Positions 63,469 to 64,000 of a stretch of DNA of 64,000 nt are shown here, in pieces. The position numbers and the translations under genes are program-made. This DNA is from SZUA-309 sp965233675 (GTDB taxonomy: Bacteria; Pseudomonadota; Gammaproteobacteria; Pseudomonadales; Azotimanducaceae), in NCBI GenBank assembly GCA_965233675.1, contig OZ247498.1, positions 3,658,001 to 3,722,000 on the forward strand, in the 5' to 3' direction. The notes under the pieces were generated by a model. The model saw only the letters and a list, made by a program, of their open reading frames with translations, was not told the origin of the DNA and ran no database searches. Position 1 is the first letter of the stretch. Every line of letters starts with the position of its first letter.

Positions 63469-64000
63469 TCAGGCCGGCACCAGCCGCAGCCTGAGATCCG
63501 CACCCACCTGGTCACGATGGGCGATTTTAGCCTCAATCGCCTCCAACATGTGGGCAAATGGCAGATGCGCCAGAGGGCGGGCATCGCTGCCCAGGAGTTT
63601 CGGCGCAATATAGAGGAGCAACTCGTCCCAGAGGCCCGCCTTCAGGAAGGCGCCGATCAGCGTGGGGCCCGCTTCGATGAGCACTTCATTGCAGGGCCGC
63701 TGGGCGAGGTGTTCGAGCAGCGCCGCCAGATCCACCCGCCCGCCGGGACCCGGTAGTTGCCGGAATTCAGCCTGCTCATGGGTCGGTGTTCCCGTGCTGT
63801 GCACCACCAGCGTATCCCCCGGTTGGGCATAAAGCCTGGCGGTCTCCGGCACCCTGAGATTCGAGTCCAGCACCACTCTGAGCGGCTGCCGGATGGCGCC
63901 GGCAAAGGCAAATCGCTCATCCCGAACAGTCAGTGCCGGATCATCCACCAGCACGGTCTCGGCACCGGTGACGATGGCGCAGCTCCGGGCCCGCCAGGCC
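63469..64000 (-). CDS. ribD: Riboflavin biosynthesis protein RibD, C-terminal reductase part (runs off the window)
   Basis: The frame is open to the window end. It shows ARSCAIVTGAETVLVDDP and RVVLDSNLRVPETARL, then NEVLIEAGPTLIGAFLKAGL and YIAPKLLGSDARPL, the HTP reductase domain that reduces the ribosylamino-pyrimidine intermediate with NADPH. The N-terminal deaminase domain lies beyond. It is directly upstream of nusB, with only 73 nt between. Confidence 0.93.
   Translation of the reverse strand, partial: AWRARSCAIVTGAETVLVDDPALTVRDERFAFAGAIRQPLRVVLDSNLRVPETARLYAQPGDTLVVHSTGTPTHEQAEFRQLPGPGGRVDLAALLEHLAQRPCNEVLIEAGPTLIGAFLKAGLWDELLLYIAPKLLGSDARPLAHLPFAHMLEAIEAKIAHRDQVGADLRLRLVPA

Overview
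The window is a high-GC bacterial chromosome segment, most likely from an environmental gammaproteobacterium. The evidence is the tmRNA tag ANDENYALAA, the conserved pairs xseB-ispA and nusB-thiL-pgpA, three TonB-dependent receptors (TBDRs), CadC-type membrane regulators and a CHASE2-GGDEF-EAL protein. No species can be named from sequence alone.

Left part (1-17.8 kb): the end of a TBDR gene; an ECF-sigma/ankyrin/F1-ATPase-beta-like fusion protein; a tandem pair of secreted paralogues of unknown function; a sterol-desaturase-type hydroxylase facing a CadC-like TPR regulator; and a three-gene minus-strand operon of lipoprotein, 1799-residue VWA/PPC protein and transglutaminase-like protein.

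Middle (17.8-46 kb) is an accessory zone with transposase relics, one complete IS91-type transposase gene plus two fragments, one complete IS3-family element, and an AbiE abortive-infection locus whose toxin gene is cut by the IS3 element. The 15 nt that form the 3' end of the tmRNA gene recur in direct orientation at 18.1 kb and 39.3 kb. This suggests one or two stacked islands integrated at ssrA whose integrase is gone. Cargo: a TBDR divergent from a ModE-type regulator with a ModE-like palindrome between them; a MarR regulator; a CadC-like TPR regulator followed by three secreted proteins; an RND efflux pump; and a quinone/aromatic-electrophile cluster (DODA-type dioxygenase, DoxX, LysR, glutathionyl-hydroquinone reductase, pirin, nitroreductase) next to tmRNA.

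Right part (46-64 kb) looks like core chromosome. It has a FecR protein with a 15-unit 11-residue repeat in an operon with CHASE2-GGDEF-EAL and divergent from an Omp85/TpsB-type barrel; a DUF3592-like protein; a sulfotransferase; a DUF502 protein; a TBDR with a secreted propeller-like partner; a Sel1-repeat protein; xseB-ispA; a retropepsin-like protease; and a minus-strand ribD-nusB-thiL-pgpA cluster that runs off the window.

Most notable: the sigma/ankyrin/F1-beta fusion (1786-3837), the ModE-TBDR pair with its perfect palindrome (22267-22292), the tmRNA-end direct repeats, the truncated AbiE system and the FecR hendecad-repeat locus.
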